DNA of 64,000 nucleotides, taken from NCBI GenBank assembly GCA_964474695.1, contig CAYYTK010000022.1, forward strand, positions 13,512-77,511. The letters are read 5' to 3'. This document shows positions 41,022 through 51,128 of this stretch, in pieces; within the stretch, counting starts at the first letter, position 1; each line of letters starts with the position of its first letter. The position numbers were made by a program, and so were the translations under genes. The notes under the pieces were generated by a model. It saw nothing but the letters and a program-made list of their open reading frames with translations, made no database searches and was not told where the DNA came from. This DNA is from DAOUBP01 sp964474695. GTDB lineage: Bacteria > Chloroflexota > Anaerolineae > CG2-30-64-16.

Positions 41022-43028
41022 ATGAAACGCACCCCGTACATTTTGATCGCTGTGCTGCTGCTGGCCACGTTCGTGCTCACCGCATGCCTGCCCGCAGCCG
41101 CGCCAACGGCCGAACCTGCGAAGCAGGCCGAGCCGGCCAAGCAGGCTGAACAGGCGAAGCCGCTGTTTGTCGCGATCAACAAGAGCGCCGATCAGCAATA
41201 CTTCATCGATCTGCAGAACTCCTTCGTCGCGGCTGCCAATGAATTGGGCGCGGATGCGAAGAAGTTCGACGCCAAGTTGGACCCGAACCTGGGCGTGAGC
41301 CTGGTGAACGACGCGATCTCGGCCGGCGCCAAGGGCATCGCCATCACCGTGCCGGATCAGACCATCGGCCCGGCCATTGCCAAGGCGGCCAAGGATGCCG
41401 GGGTGGTGTTGATCGCCACCGATGATGGCATCAAGGATGAGGCGGGCAACCCGGTGCCCTTCGTTGGCTTCGATGGTAAGGACATGGGCAAGAAGGTGGG
41501 CGAGGCCGCCGCCAAGCTGCTGACGGATAGCGGCTGGCTGAAGGATTCGGCCAGGAAGGTCGGCGTTCTCTCGGTCGAGGTGCAGACCCTGTCGGTGTGC
41601 AACGACCGCACCGACAACGAGAAGGCGGCCATCATCGCTGCGGGCGTGCCGGAGGCGCAGGTGTTCCCGGTGCCGTACACCGGTGAGACGCTGTCCTCTC
41701 AAGACGCAGCGGGCCCCGTCATCACCGCGCACCCGGACATCACCAACTGGGTGGTGTTCGGCTGCAACGACGAGGGTGTGTTGGGCACGCTGAACGCGCT
41801 GGCGACGGCGGGCGTCAAGACCGATGACATCATCGGCGTCGGCCTGGGTTCCTACGAGGCGTGCAAGCCGTGGGCTGCCGGTCAGCCGTCCGGCTTCAAG
41901 GCGGGCCTGTTCATCTCCGGCCTGGATGTGGGCAAGACGGCCGCGACGGTGCTCTACGATGCCGTGGTCAACGGCAAGGCGCCGGCCGCCAATTCGTATG
42001 CGCCGACCTCCATCGTCGACCCGACCACTTACAAGACCACCTTCGACCCGATCTCGCTTGCCAACTGCTCGGCCGGTGGGGCCGCGGCTCCGGCAGCCCC
42101 GTCCGAGAAGCCGCTGTTCGTCGCGATCAACAAGAGCGCCGACCAGCAGTACTTCATCGATCTGCAAACTTCCTTCGTCAATGCCGCCCTGGAGCTGGGC
42201 GCGGATGCGAAGAAGTTCGACGCCAAGTTGGACCCGAACCTGGGCGTGAGCCTGGTGAACGACGCGATCTCGGCCGGCGCCAAGGGCATCGCCATCACCG
42301 TGCCGGATCAGACCATCGGCCCGGCCATTGCCAAGGCGGCCAAGGATGCCGGGGTGGTGTTGATCGCCACCGATGATGGCATCAAGGATGAGGCGGGCAA
42401 CCCGGTGCCCTTCGTTGGCTTCGATGGTAAGGACATGGGCAAGAAGGTGGGCGAGGCCGCCGCCAAGCTGCTGACGGATAGCGGCTGGCTGAAGGATTCG
42501 GCCAGGAAGGTCGGCGTTCTCTCGGTCGAGGTGCAGACCCTGTCGGTGTGCAACGACCGCACCGACAACGAGAAGGCGGCCATCATCGCTGCGGGCGTGC
42601 CGGAGGCGCAGGTGTTCCCGGTGCCGTACACCGGTGAGACGCTGTCCTCTCAAGACGCAGCGGGCCCCGTCATCACCGCGCACCCGGACATCACCAACTG
42701 GGTGGTGTTCGGCTGCAACGACGAGGGTGTGTTGGGCACGCTGAACGCGCTGGCGACGGCGGGCGTCAAGACCGATGACATCATCGGCGTCGGCCTGGGT
42801 TCCTACGAGGCGTGCAAGCCGTGGGCTGCCGGTCAGCCGTCCGGCTTCAAGGCGGGCCTGTTCATCTCCGGCCTGGATGTGGGCAAGACGGCCGCAACGG
42901 TGCTCTACGATGCCGTGGTCAACGGCAAGGCGCCGGCCGCCAACTCGTACGCGCCGACCTCCATCGTCGACCCGACCACTTACACGACCATCTTCGACCC
43001 AATCTCTCTGGCTAACTGTTCGAAATAG
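41022..43028 (+). CDS. Sugar-binding lipoprotein with two nearly identical binding domains
   Basis: 668 aa, start at 41022 with AAGGAGAGG. A lipoprotein signal ends at the lipobox LTAC (Cys22), then a Pro/Ala/Glu linker. Two copies of an AraF/RbsB-type (Peripla_BP_4) domain follow, each opening KPLFVAINKSADQQYFIDLQ and ending FDPISLANCS, joined by a short Ala/Pro linker. Normal family members have one domain and about 330 residues. Stretches such as ITNWVVFGCNDEGVLGTLNA and DDIIGVGLGSYEA resemble E. coli AraF. It should capture a pentose- or hexose-like ligand for the ABC importer encoded next. The domains differ at both edges but are identical over 700 bp in the middle. Confidence 0.9.
   Translation: MKRTPYILIAVLLLATFVLTACLPAAAPTAEPAKQAEPAKQAEQAKPLFVAINKSADQQYFIDLQNSFVAAANELGADAKKFDAKLDPNLGVSLVNDAISAGAKGIAITVPDQTIGPAIAKAAKDAGVVLIATDDGIKDEAGNPVPFVGFDGKDMGKKVGEAAAKLLTDSGWLKDSARKVGVLSVEVQTLSVCNDRTDNEKAAIIAAGVPEAQVFPVPYTGETLSSQDAAGPVITAHPDITNWVVFGCNDEGVLGTLNALATAGVKTDDIIGVGLGSYEACKPWAAGQPSGFKAGLFISGLDVGKTAATVLYDAVVNGKAPAANSYAPTSIVDPTTYKTTFDPISLANCSAGGAAAPAAPSEKPLFVAINKSADQQYFIDLQTSFVNAALELGADAKKFDAKLDPNLGVSLVNDAISAGAKGIAITVPDQTIGPAIAKAAKDAGVVLIATDDGIKDEAGNPVPFVGFDGKDMGKKVGEAAAKLLTDSGWLKDSARKVGVLSVEVQTLSVCNDRTDNEKAAIIAAGVPEAQVFPVPYTGETLSSQDAAGPVITAHPDITNWVVFGCNDEGVLGTLNALATAGVKTDDIIGVGLGSYEACKPWAAGQPSGFKAGLFISGLDVGKTAATVLYDAVVNGKAPAANSYAPTSIVDPTTYTTIFDPISLANCSK
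41157..42060 (+). repeat. Binding-domain repeat, copy 1
   Basis: First of two direct repeats at 951-bp spacing. By eye 41245-41944 is identical to 42196-42895 (700 bp). The left flank (41157-41244) differs at about 15 of 88 positions, including replacements, and the right flank at about 9 of 116. Confidence 0.9.
42108..43022 (+). repeat. Binding-domain repeat, copy 2
   Basis: Second direct repeat, in frame with the first. The identity pattern (perfect core, diverged edges) fits gene conversion of an older duplication rather than a fresh one. Confidence 0.9.
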
Positions 43029-43044
43029 GTTTGGGGTATACTTG

Positions 43045-43076
43045 CGTTCTCAGCAGGTCGTAACCTGCTGAGAACG
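43045..43076 (+). terminator. Perfect hairpin after the binding-protein gene
   Basis: CGTTCTCAGCAGGT (43045-43058) and ACCTGCTGAGAACG (43063-43076) form a 14-bp stem with a 4-nt loop, without a U-run. Such hairpins after binding-protein genes commonly protect the upstream message or reduce read-through to the ATPase gene. Confidence 0.7.
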
Positions 43077-43087
43077 TAACGCACCTG

Positions 43088-43118
43088 GCTTCCGGCGGGT
43101 TGCAGGCCCGCCGGAAGC
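43088..43118. repeat. Second GC hairpin in the same gap
   Basis: GCTTCCGGCGGG (43088-43099) and CCCGCCGGAAGC (43107-43118) are perfect inverted arms. A third copy of CCCGCCGGAAGC follows at about 43131-43142, so the gap is a small cluster of an interspersed repeat. Confidence 0.7.
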
Positions 43119-43188
43119 GGTATGAGGAGGCCCGCCGGAAGCGATCTGAGGCGGAACTCCTCGAGCAGACGGGAGTAAGCGCCCGATC

Positions 43189-44816
<1,628 letters not shown>

Positions 44817-44820
<4 letters not shown>

Positions 44821-45950
44821 GCCGCAAAACAACTTCCTCAACTGCTACCCCTACGCGGGGCAACGCCTTGCGCCGCTTGTTCGGTTTCATCGGCGCTGAT
44901 AACCTCTCGCTCATGTTTGCACTGATTGCCCTCGTCTTCCTCGTCACGGTCGCGAGCCGCTGGTTCGGGTTCAGCGGGGGTGATAAGTTCTTCTCCTGGC
45001 AAAACCTGATGAACAGCCTGGCCCAGGCGATCGTGATCGTCGGGCTTCTGTCCATCGGCGAGACGGTCGTGATCGTGGCGGGTGCGCTGGACATCTCGGT
45101 CGGCTCCATCGCGTCGGTTGGCTCGGTGGTGGCGGCCTCGGTGCTGGTGGGCACCGGAACGGTCGGCGCGCTCAAGATCCTGCCCACCAACAGCGTGCTG
45201 GTTGCGGTGTTCGCCGGGATCCTGGCCGGCGCGCTGGCCGGTGCGCTCAATGGCCTGATCGTGACGCAGCTCCGGGTCAACCCGATCATCGCGACCCTGG
45301 GCACGTTGGCGGCGTTCGCAGGCTTCGCGTTCCTGCTGGCGCCGGAAGGCAAGCCCATCGGCGTGGTCACGCAGCCTCAGTTCACCTGGCTGGCCCAGGG
45401 CCGTTTCCTCCAGGACGTGGCCATCCCGCCGTTGGCCGGCTCCAAGTGGACCGGCATCCCCGTGCTGACGGTCGTCCTGGTGATCGTCGCGATCATCGTC
45501 CACATCATCATGACCTATACCGACTTCGGCCGGGCCATCTACGCCATCGGCGGCAACGCGACGGCCGCGCGCCTGGCCGGCATCAACCTGTCCCGCGTCC
45601 GCATCCTGATGTACATGCTATCGGGCGGCATTGCCGGGCTGGCAGGGGTGCTGTTGACCGCGCGCACCACCTCGGGCAACCCCGTGAACGGCACCGGGTT
45701 GGAGCTCCAGGCGGTCACGGCGGTCTTCCTGGGCGGGGCCGCGACGGCAGGCGGCAAGGGCACGATCATGGGGACCTTCCTGGCGGTCATCCTCGTCGGC
45801 GTCCTCAACAACGGCATGAACCTGCTGGGGTTCAACACCTTCGTCCAGCGCGTCGCCCTGGGCTTGCTGCTGATCGCGGCCGTTGCGATCTCGCAGTGGC
45901 GCCAGGCCCGCGCCGAACGCGCCCGCACGAGCATCGCAGCCAAAGGCTAA
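44817..45950 (+). CDS. Sugar ABC importer permease, AraH/RbsC type
   Basis: 377 aa, overlapping the ATPase gene by four bases. About eight to ten membrane segments with the CUT2 permease signatures VIVAGALDISVGSIASVGSV, ALNGLIVTQLRVNPIIATLGT, YAIGGNATAARLAGINLSRV and GGAATAGGKGTIMGTFLAV. It forms the channel of the importer, probably as a homodimer since no second permease gene is present. Confidence 0.93.
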
Positions 45951-45966
45951 GCCAGGAGGGGGCGTC

Positions 45967-47232
45967 ATGAATTCACGCGAGCGCGTCAACGCAGCCCTGG
46001 CGCACCGGGAGCCTGACCGCATCCCGCTGGACCTGGGCGGGTGCGGCCAGACCGGCATGCATGCCACCACTGTCTATGCCCTGCGCCAGGCATTGAAGCT
46101 GGATCCGCCGGGGACGCCGGTCAAAGTCATCGAGCCTTACCAGATGTTGGGCGAGATCGCGCCCGACCTGCAGGAGCGGCTGGGCGTGGATGTGGTCGGC
46201 CTGACAACGCCGGGGACACTCTTTGGCTTCAACAACGAGGACTGGAAGCCCTGGACCTTTTGGGATGGCACGCCGCTGCTGGTGCCCGGCAAATTCAACA
46301 TCGAACCGGACGAGAACGGCGATCTGCTGATGTACGTGGACGGCGACAAGACGGCTCCGCCCAGCGCGGTGATGCCCAGGGGCGGTTTCTACTTCGACTC
46401 GCTGATCCGCCAGGCGCCGATCGATGACGCCAACCTCGACCCGGCCGACAACGCCTCGGACTACGTCCCCATCTCCGAGGCCGACCTGGCGCATCTGCGC
46501 ACCGAGTCCGAGCGGCTTTCCCGCGAGACCGACCGCGCGTTGGTGATGGTTTTCGGCGGCGCGGGGTTTGGTGACATCGCGCTGGTGCCGGGACCGTGGG
46601 TCAAGCACCCCAAGGGCATTCGGGATATCACCGAGTGGTACATGAGCACGGTGACTCGCAAAGAGTACGTCATGGCCGTCTTCGACCAGCAGTGTCAGGT
46701 GGCCCTGGCCAACCTGCCGCTCGTTTATGAGGCCGTGGGCGATCGGGTGTCGGTCGCCTGGATCAGCGGCACGGACTTCGGGTCGCAGAACGCCTGCTTC
46801 ATCTCGCCCAAGGCGTTTCGCACGCTATATAAGCCGTTCTATGCCCGCGTCAACGCCTGGGTGCATGCGCACACCCCCTGGAAAACCTTCATCCACACCT
46901 GCGGTTCCATTCAGCCTTTGATCCCGGACATCATCGAGGCCGGCTTCGACATCCTCAACCCCGTACAGGTCTCGGCGGCGAATATGGCGCCGGCCGACCT
47001 GAAAGCGCGTTTCGGCGACCGGATCACGTTTTGGGGCGGCGGGGTGGACACCCAGCACACCCTCCCCTTCGGCACGCCGGACGAGGTGCGGGCTGAGGTG
47101 CGGCAGCGGCTGGAGATCTTCGGCAAAGGCGGCGGCTTCGTCTTCAGCACGATCCACAACGTCCAGGCCAACGTGCCGGTGGCGAACCTGCTGGCGATGT
47201 ATGAGACGGTGCGGGAGTATGGCGGGTACTAG
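45967..47232 (+). CDS. URO-D-family (MtaA/MtbA-like) methyltransferase 1
   Basis: 421 aa, GGAGGGGGCG upstream of ATG 45967. It opens MNSRERVNAALAHREPDRIP, the family hallmark, and has the C-terminal barrel blocks FIHTCGSIQPLIPDIIEAGF and WGGGVDTQHTLPFGTPDEV. The His-x-Cys pair in HTC matches the zinc-ligand motif of methylcobamide methyltransferases such as MtbA. It is not a haem-pathway decarboxylase by context. With the corrinoid protein it probably moves a methyl group from substrate to Co(I), or from the corrinoid to the final acceptor. It is the longest of three paralogues in a row, about 17 bp after the permease gene. Confidence 0.85.
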   Translation: MNSRERVNAALAHREPDRIPLDLGGCGQTGMHATTVYALRQALKLDPPGTPVKVIEPYQMLGEIAPDLQERLGVDVVGLTTPGTLFGFNNEDWKPWTFWDGTPLLVPGKFNIEPDENGDLLMYVDGDKTAPPSAVMPRGGFYFDSLIRQAPIDDANLDPADNASDYVPISEADLAHLRTESERLSRETDRALVMVFGGAGFGDIALVPGPWVKHPKGIRDITEWYMSTVTRKEYVMAVFDQQCQVALANLPLVYEAVGDRVSVAWISGTDFGSQNACFISPKAFRTLYKPFYARVNAWVHAHTPWKTFIHTCGSIQPLIPDIIEAGFDILNPVQVSAANMAPADLKARFGDRITFWGGGVDTQHTLPFGTPDEVRAEVRQRLEIFGKGGGFVFSTIHNVQANVPVANLLAMYETVREYGGY

Positions 47233-47265
47233 GGGACGCCGGTTGTGCGGGTGAGGGAGTAACCC

Positions 47266-48375
47266 ATGAACCATCGCGAGCGCATCGCTGCGGCACTGAA
47301 TCACCGGGAACCCGACCGCTGCCCGATGCAGATCAGTTTCACGCCGGAGTTTGCGGCGCGGCTTCAGGCGGACATGACCCAAGACGGGAAGGCGCTGAAC
47401 CTGTCCCGCCCGGTGCACAATCCCCACGGCGGCGGCAACACCTACGAGCTGGAACGGGCGTTGGGTGTCGATATGCTGCAAACCTCCGTCGGCTGGGCCA
47501 ACAGCTATTACGGTGACGCCGACGTGTATACGGACGAGTGGGGCGTGACGTGGCGGTCGGCGCCCTACGAAACGCCTTTCGGCGTCGGCCACTACACCGA
47601 GATGATCGGGCATCCGCTGGCCGAGGCCGGGGCGCTCTCCCAGTACCGCGCGCCCGATCCGACCCGGCCGGAGCTCTACCGCGATGCCCGATGGACCCTC
47701 GAACAGTTCAAGGACGAGTATTGGATCACCGGCGTGACCGTGACGACGATCTGGGAGACGGCCTGGGCGCTGCGCGGTTACGAGCGAATGCTGGTGGACC
47801 TGATGACGGACCCCGACCTGGCCGAGGCGATCCTGGACATCCCCTATCGCTACCATTTGACCGCGGCCACGAAGCTGGTCGAAATGGGTGTCGACATGAT
47901 CTGGCTCGGCGACGACGTGGGCGCGCAGCGCGCCATGCTGATGTCGCCTCGGCATTGGCGCCGTTTTCTCAAGCCGCGCATGGCGAGCTTCATCAGCCAG
48001 ATCAAGGCGATCAACCCGCGCTTGAAGGTCGCCTATCACAGCGACGGCAATATCCTGCCCATCATCCCGGAATTGATCGAGATCGGCCTGGACGTGTTGA
48101 ACCCGATCCAGCCGGGCTCCATGGATCCCGCGGAGCTGAAGCGGCTTTACGGCGATCGGCTCTGCTTCTGGGGCGCCATCGACGAGCAGAAGACGCTGCC
48201 CTTCGGCACGCCGCAGCAGGTGCGCGACGAGGTGCTCACCCGGCTGCAGACCGTGGGTCAAGGCGGGGGGCTGATCATCGGGCCAACCCACCACGTCCAG
48301 CTCGACACGCCGCTGGAGAACTTCTGGGCGATGGTGGAGACGATCACGGGGACGCCATACGACGTAGAGGTGTGA
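47266..48375 (+). CDS. URO-D-family methyltransferase 2
   Basis: 369 aa; the opening MNHRERIAAALNHREPDRCP repeats the hallmark. The zinc-motif position reads His-Ser-Asp (VAYHSDGNILPIIPELIEIG) instead of His-x-Cys; WGAIDEQKTLPFGTPQQV and GPTHHVQLDTPLENFWAMVE follow. Such variants are common in URO-D proteins next to sugar-type transporters and may bind substrate without zinc. It starts 33 bp after gene 1 and ends four bases before gene 3. Confidence 0.85.
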   Translation: MNHRERIAAALNHREPDRCPMQISFTPEFAARLQADMTQDGKALNLSRPVHNPHGGGNTYELERALGVDMLQTSVGWANSYYGDADVYTDEWGVTWRSAPYETPFGVGHYTEMIGHPLAEAGALSQYRAPDPTRPELYRDARWTLEQFKDEYWITGVTVTTIWETAWALRGYERMLVDLMTDPDLAEAILDIPYRYHLTAATKLVEMGVDMIWLGDDVGAQRAMLMSPRHWRRFLKPRMASFISQIKAINPRLKVAYHSDGNILPIIPELIEIGLDVLNPIQPGSMDPAELKRLYGDRLCFWGAIDEQKTLPFGTPQQVRDEVLTRLQTVGQGGGLIIGPTHHVQLDTPLENFWAMVETITGTPYDVEV

Positions 48376-48379
48376 CGCC

Positions 48380-49549
48380 ATGAACAACCAGGAACGCTTT
48401 CGACGCGCCATCAACTGGGAACCGGTGGATCGGATCCTCACCTATGACTTCACCGACTGCCGGCCGCTGCTGGAACAACTTGGCGGCTACGATCCCGGCC
48501 GCCCTTACACCTGGGGCGAGACCATGGAAGCGAACGCCCTGGCCTGGAAGAACGCCGGCCTGGATGTCACCCGCTTCATCTATGACCCGGTCTCCCACTG
48601 GATGGGCGCCAAGATCGTCAACTGGATTCGCTTTTTCGGGGTCGATCCCGACAACTGGGCAGTTGAACAAACCGGCGGCACAGCCTGGATTGCCAGACGG
48701 CCGTTCTCGGACCTGCGGGGCCTGGAGAAGCACATGCCGCACCTGCCCAAATACGAGGACGTGCGCGACTGGTACGCGCCCGCGATCCGGGAGATGCAGG
48801 AGACGCTGGCCGAACACGACATCGTTTTCATCGGCGCGGTCGAGGGGCCGATCACTGACGCGTACAGCTACATGGATATGGAGCTCTTCTGCCAGGCGAT
48901 TTACGATGCGCCGGAGCTGGTGGCGCACGTGATGGACTGCTGCGGGAAGTTCTCGGCTTACATCGCGCAAACCTACGCAGAGGTCGGCCAGGCGCCGCTG
49001 CTGTTCATGGGCGAGGATGTGGCCACCACCACCGGCCCCATCTTCAAGCCGAGCTGGGTGCGCCGCGAAGGGCTCCCGCGTTGGCGCTGGATTGCGGATC
49101 CGATCAAGCAGGCCGGCATGAAGTTCCTCTATCACACCGACGGCCGCTACGGGAGCTTCCTGCCCCTTATCTTCGATGAGCTGGGCGCGGATGGGCTGAA
49201 CCCCATCGAGCGCAACGGCTGCAACGACATTTTCGAGATCCGGCGGCAGTACCCGCACAAGCTGCTCTTCGGCAACGTCTGTTGCGCGCAGACGCTGCCC
49301 TACGGCGCCCCCTACGATGTGGAGGATGAAACGCTGGAGTTGATCGAAAAGATCGGCCCGCAAGGCGGCATCTTCATCGGCTCATCCAGCGAGGTCCACG
49401 ACCTGGTGCCGGTGGCCAATGTGGTCACGATGTATCGCACCGTGCACGAGTACGGGCAGTACCCGATTGATGTGGCGCGTATCCGTGCGCGTCGTGCTGC
49501 GCTGCGGCGAAAAGGCCAGCTCAAGCTGCGCGCGGATTTTGCCCTGTAA
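48380..49549 (+). CDS. URO-D-family methyltransferase 3
   Basis: 389 aa. MNNQERFRRAINWEPVDRIL is the hallmark start. The motif position reads His-Thr-Asp (FLYHTDGRYGSFLPLIFDEL); the C-terminal block is FGNVCCAQTLPYGAPYDVED. The sequence is clearly a paralogue of the preceding two but distant from both. One of these proteins probably acts as the substrate-specific MT1 and another as MT2; which is which cannot be read from sequence. Confidence 0.85.
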   Translation: MNNQERFRRAINWEPVDRILTYDFTDCRPLLEQLGGYDPGRPYTWGETMEANALAWKNAGLDVTRFIYDPVSHWMGAKIVNWIRFFGVDPDNWAVEQTGGTAWIARRPFSDLRGLEKHMPHLPKYEDVRDWYAPAIREMQETLAEHDIVFIGAVEGPITDAYSYMDMELFCQAIYDAPELVAHVMDCCGKFSAYIAQTYAEVGQAPLLFMGEDVATTTGPIFKPSWVRREGLPRWRWIADPIKQAGMKFLYHTDGRYGSFLPLIFDELGADGLNPIERNGCNDIFEIRRQYPHKLLFGNVCCAQTLPYGAPYDVEDETLELIEKIGPQGGIFIGSSSEVHDLVPVANVVTMYRTVHEYGQYPIDVARIRARRAALRRKGQLKLRADFAL

Positions 49550-49571
49550 GACTTATATCAGGAGCCATTGT

Positions 49572-50207
49572 ATGTCCCAAATCGAAGCTATTTACACCGC
49601 GGTCCTGGAAGGGGATGCGGCCGGCGCTAAGTCCGGCGTCAACGCGGCCCTCGCGGCCGGACTCAACCCGGAAACCATCCTCAAGGACGGCCTGATCGCC
49701 GCGATGGGCGAGGTCGGCCGGCTGTTCGAGGAGAACGAATACTTTGTGCCCGAAATGCTGGTCGCGGCGCGCGCCATGCAGGCCGGCCTGACGCTGCTCA
49801 AGCCGCACCTGGCGGCCGGGGGCGCGGTTGCGACCGGCAAGGTCGTCATCGGCACGGTGAAAGGGGATCTGCACGACATCGGTAAGAATCTTGTGGCCAT
49901 GATGCTCGAAGGCGCCGGGTTCGAGGTCATTGACCTGGGCACTGACGTCAGTCCGGAGAAATTCGTCAAGGCCGTCCTGGAACACAAACCGCAGTTGGTG
50001 GGTATGTCGGCGCTGCTTACCACCACCATGCCCGGCATGGGCAACACCGTCAAGGCGTTGACGGAAGCCGGTTTGCGCCAGCAGGTGAAGGTGATGATCG
50101 GCGGCGCGCCGGTGACCGAAGCCTTCGCCCGGCAGATCGGCGCCGATGGCTACAGCACGGATGCCAGCTCGGCCGTGCGCCTGGCCAAGACGCTCATTGG
50201 ATTCTGA
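49572..50207 (+). CDS. Corrinoid (B12-binding) methyl-carrier protein, MtaC/MttC type
   Basis: 211 aa, start at 49572 with AGGAGCC upstream. The N-terminal helical cap covers residues 1-85 (ETILKDGLIAAMGEVGRLFE); the B12 domain has the base-off/His-on motif GDLHDIG with His101 as the cobalt ligand, MSALLTTTMPGM, and the GGAPVTEAFARQIGADGY nucleotide-tail pocket. It carries the methyl group between the URO-D-family enzymes. No reductive activase (RamA/COG3894) gene is in the window, so reactivation of oxidised cobalt must come from elsewhere. Confidence 0.93.
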   Translation: MSQIEAIYTAVLEGDAAGAKSGVNAALAAGLNPETILKDGLIAAMGEVGRLFEENEYFVPEMLVAARAMQAGLTLLKPHLAAGGAVATGKVVIGTVKGDLHDIGKNLVAMMLEGAGFEVIDLGTDVSPEKFVKAVLEHKPQLVGMSALLTTTMPGMGNTVKALTEAGLRQQVKVMIGGAPVTEAFARQIGADGYSTDASSAVRLAKTLIGF

Positions 50208-50249
50208 TGCCCGCGCCTGCCTCAATGGCCGGGCCGGCAAGCGTCCCAT

Positions 50250-50753
50250 TCACTGCCAGACCGTCACCTCGGCCTCGATGAAGCTCTCGCCGAGCGCCCT
50301 GGCCACGGAGATGCGGTGGTGCCCGTCGCGCACGTAGTACTCGTCGCGCACCTGCACCAGCGTAACGGCGGGCAGGGCCACCCCGGTCAGCCTCGCCCGC
50401 GCCACGCTCAGCCAGCGGTCCCGGCTGTGTTCCTGGATCGGCAGGAAGTCACGGTCGAAATCGTGGCAGCGATTCTCGCTGCCGTGGATGCGGCTGATTG
50501 CGACCGTTTGCACCCCCGCGTCGTGCCGGTCGCCGATGGTGCGGGCGCCGGTGACTTTCGCCAGCGAGCGGAGGCTGCGGGCCTGCATTGTCAGGGCTGC
50601 TCCCAGCCGGGCCAGGCGCGCCTGGAGCCGGGCTTCACGGAAGAGCGCGATGGCCTGCCGCATCGCCTGCGACTCGAAGCCGTGCTGGCGGGCTGCTATC
50701 CCGGTGAGCTGGCCATTCAACAGGGTGTCCATCGACATAGTCTCTTGAAACAT
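50250..50753 (-). CDS. ParB-like nuclease-fold domain protein
   Basis: 167 aa, GGAGG upstream of the start at 50753. The C-terminal part (LPAVTLVQVRDEYYVRDGHH then RISVARALGESFIEAEV) is the ParB/sulfiredoxin-like signature in which RDGHHR matches the GxxR nucleotide-binding box. The N-terminal 95 residues are helical and unassigned. It lacks the HTH and dimer domains of chromosome-partition ParB, so segregation is unlikely; small ParB-like proteins of this kind may bind or hydrolyse CTP or ATP. It converges on the corrinoid gene. Confidence 0.75.
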   Translation of the reverse strand: MFQETMSMDTLLNGQLTGIAARQHGFESQAMRQAIALFREARLQARLARLGAALTMQARSLRSLAKVTGARTIGDRHDAGVQTVAISRIHGSENRCHDFDRDFLPIQEHSRDRWLSVARARLTGVALPAVTLVQVRDEYYVRDGHHRISVARALGESFIEAEVTVWQ

Positions 50754-51128
50754 TGCGTCCTCCGTTTGCCGTGAATCTGCCTCCAGTCTAGTCCGCGGCC
50801 GTTATCCAGGCGTCGCGATACGCGTTACGGATCGCGTCACGAAAAAGGAAAACGCAGCGTGCTGCACCAGGCCGCCGCCGGCCAGCAAGTCTCAATGTAA
50901 CCGGAGCATTCTGAGCGGAGTCGGGGTGGGGGACCCGACGGAGTCGAAGAATGCGGCCCCATCTGCCTGCTCCGGCGCCCTTCGACTGCGTCCCGGCAGA
51001 AAAACGGCCGGGACTCCGCTCAGGGTGCCTCCGCGCTTTTCTACATTGAGAATTCCTTGCCACCGGCGCGGGCGTTTTCGCTGCCGGTCCACTTTGTAGT
51101 AAAATGTGTGGGGCGAGGGAGGTACGCG
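50754..51128. other. Repeat-rich 375-bp gap
   Basis: No gene. It holds the 162-bp palindromic element (50890-51051), a possible -10 TAAAAT (51100-51105) and the GGGAGG ribosome site of the next gene. Confidence 0.5.
50890..51051. repeat. MITE-like element with terminal inverted repeats
   Basis: Terminal repeats TCTCAATGTA (50890-50899) and TACATTGAGA (51042-51051) are perfect. Inside are two hairpins: one with outer GCATTCT/AGAATGC and inner GTCGGG/CCCGAC, the other with GTCCCGGC/GCCGGGAC. The CATTCTGAGCG core recurs at 11231-11262. No transposase is encoded. Confidence 0.7.

Noticed and set aside
40998..42683. 561-codon minus-strand frame opposite the duplicated binding protein
   Set aside because: It merely mirrors the internal duplication; no recognisable domain.
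45967..49549. Haem-pathway uroporphyrinogen decarboxylase (hemE)
   Set aside because: Three paralogues beside a corrinoid protein and a sugar importer, one with a His-x-Cys methyltransferase motif; no haem genes nearby.
50250..50753. Chromosome-partition ParB
   Set aside because: Only the small ParB-like fold is present, no HTH, no ParA gene, no parS-like site noticed.
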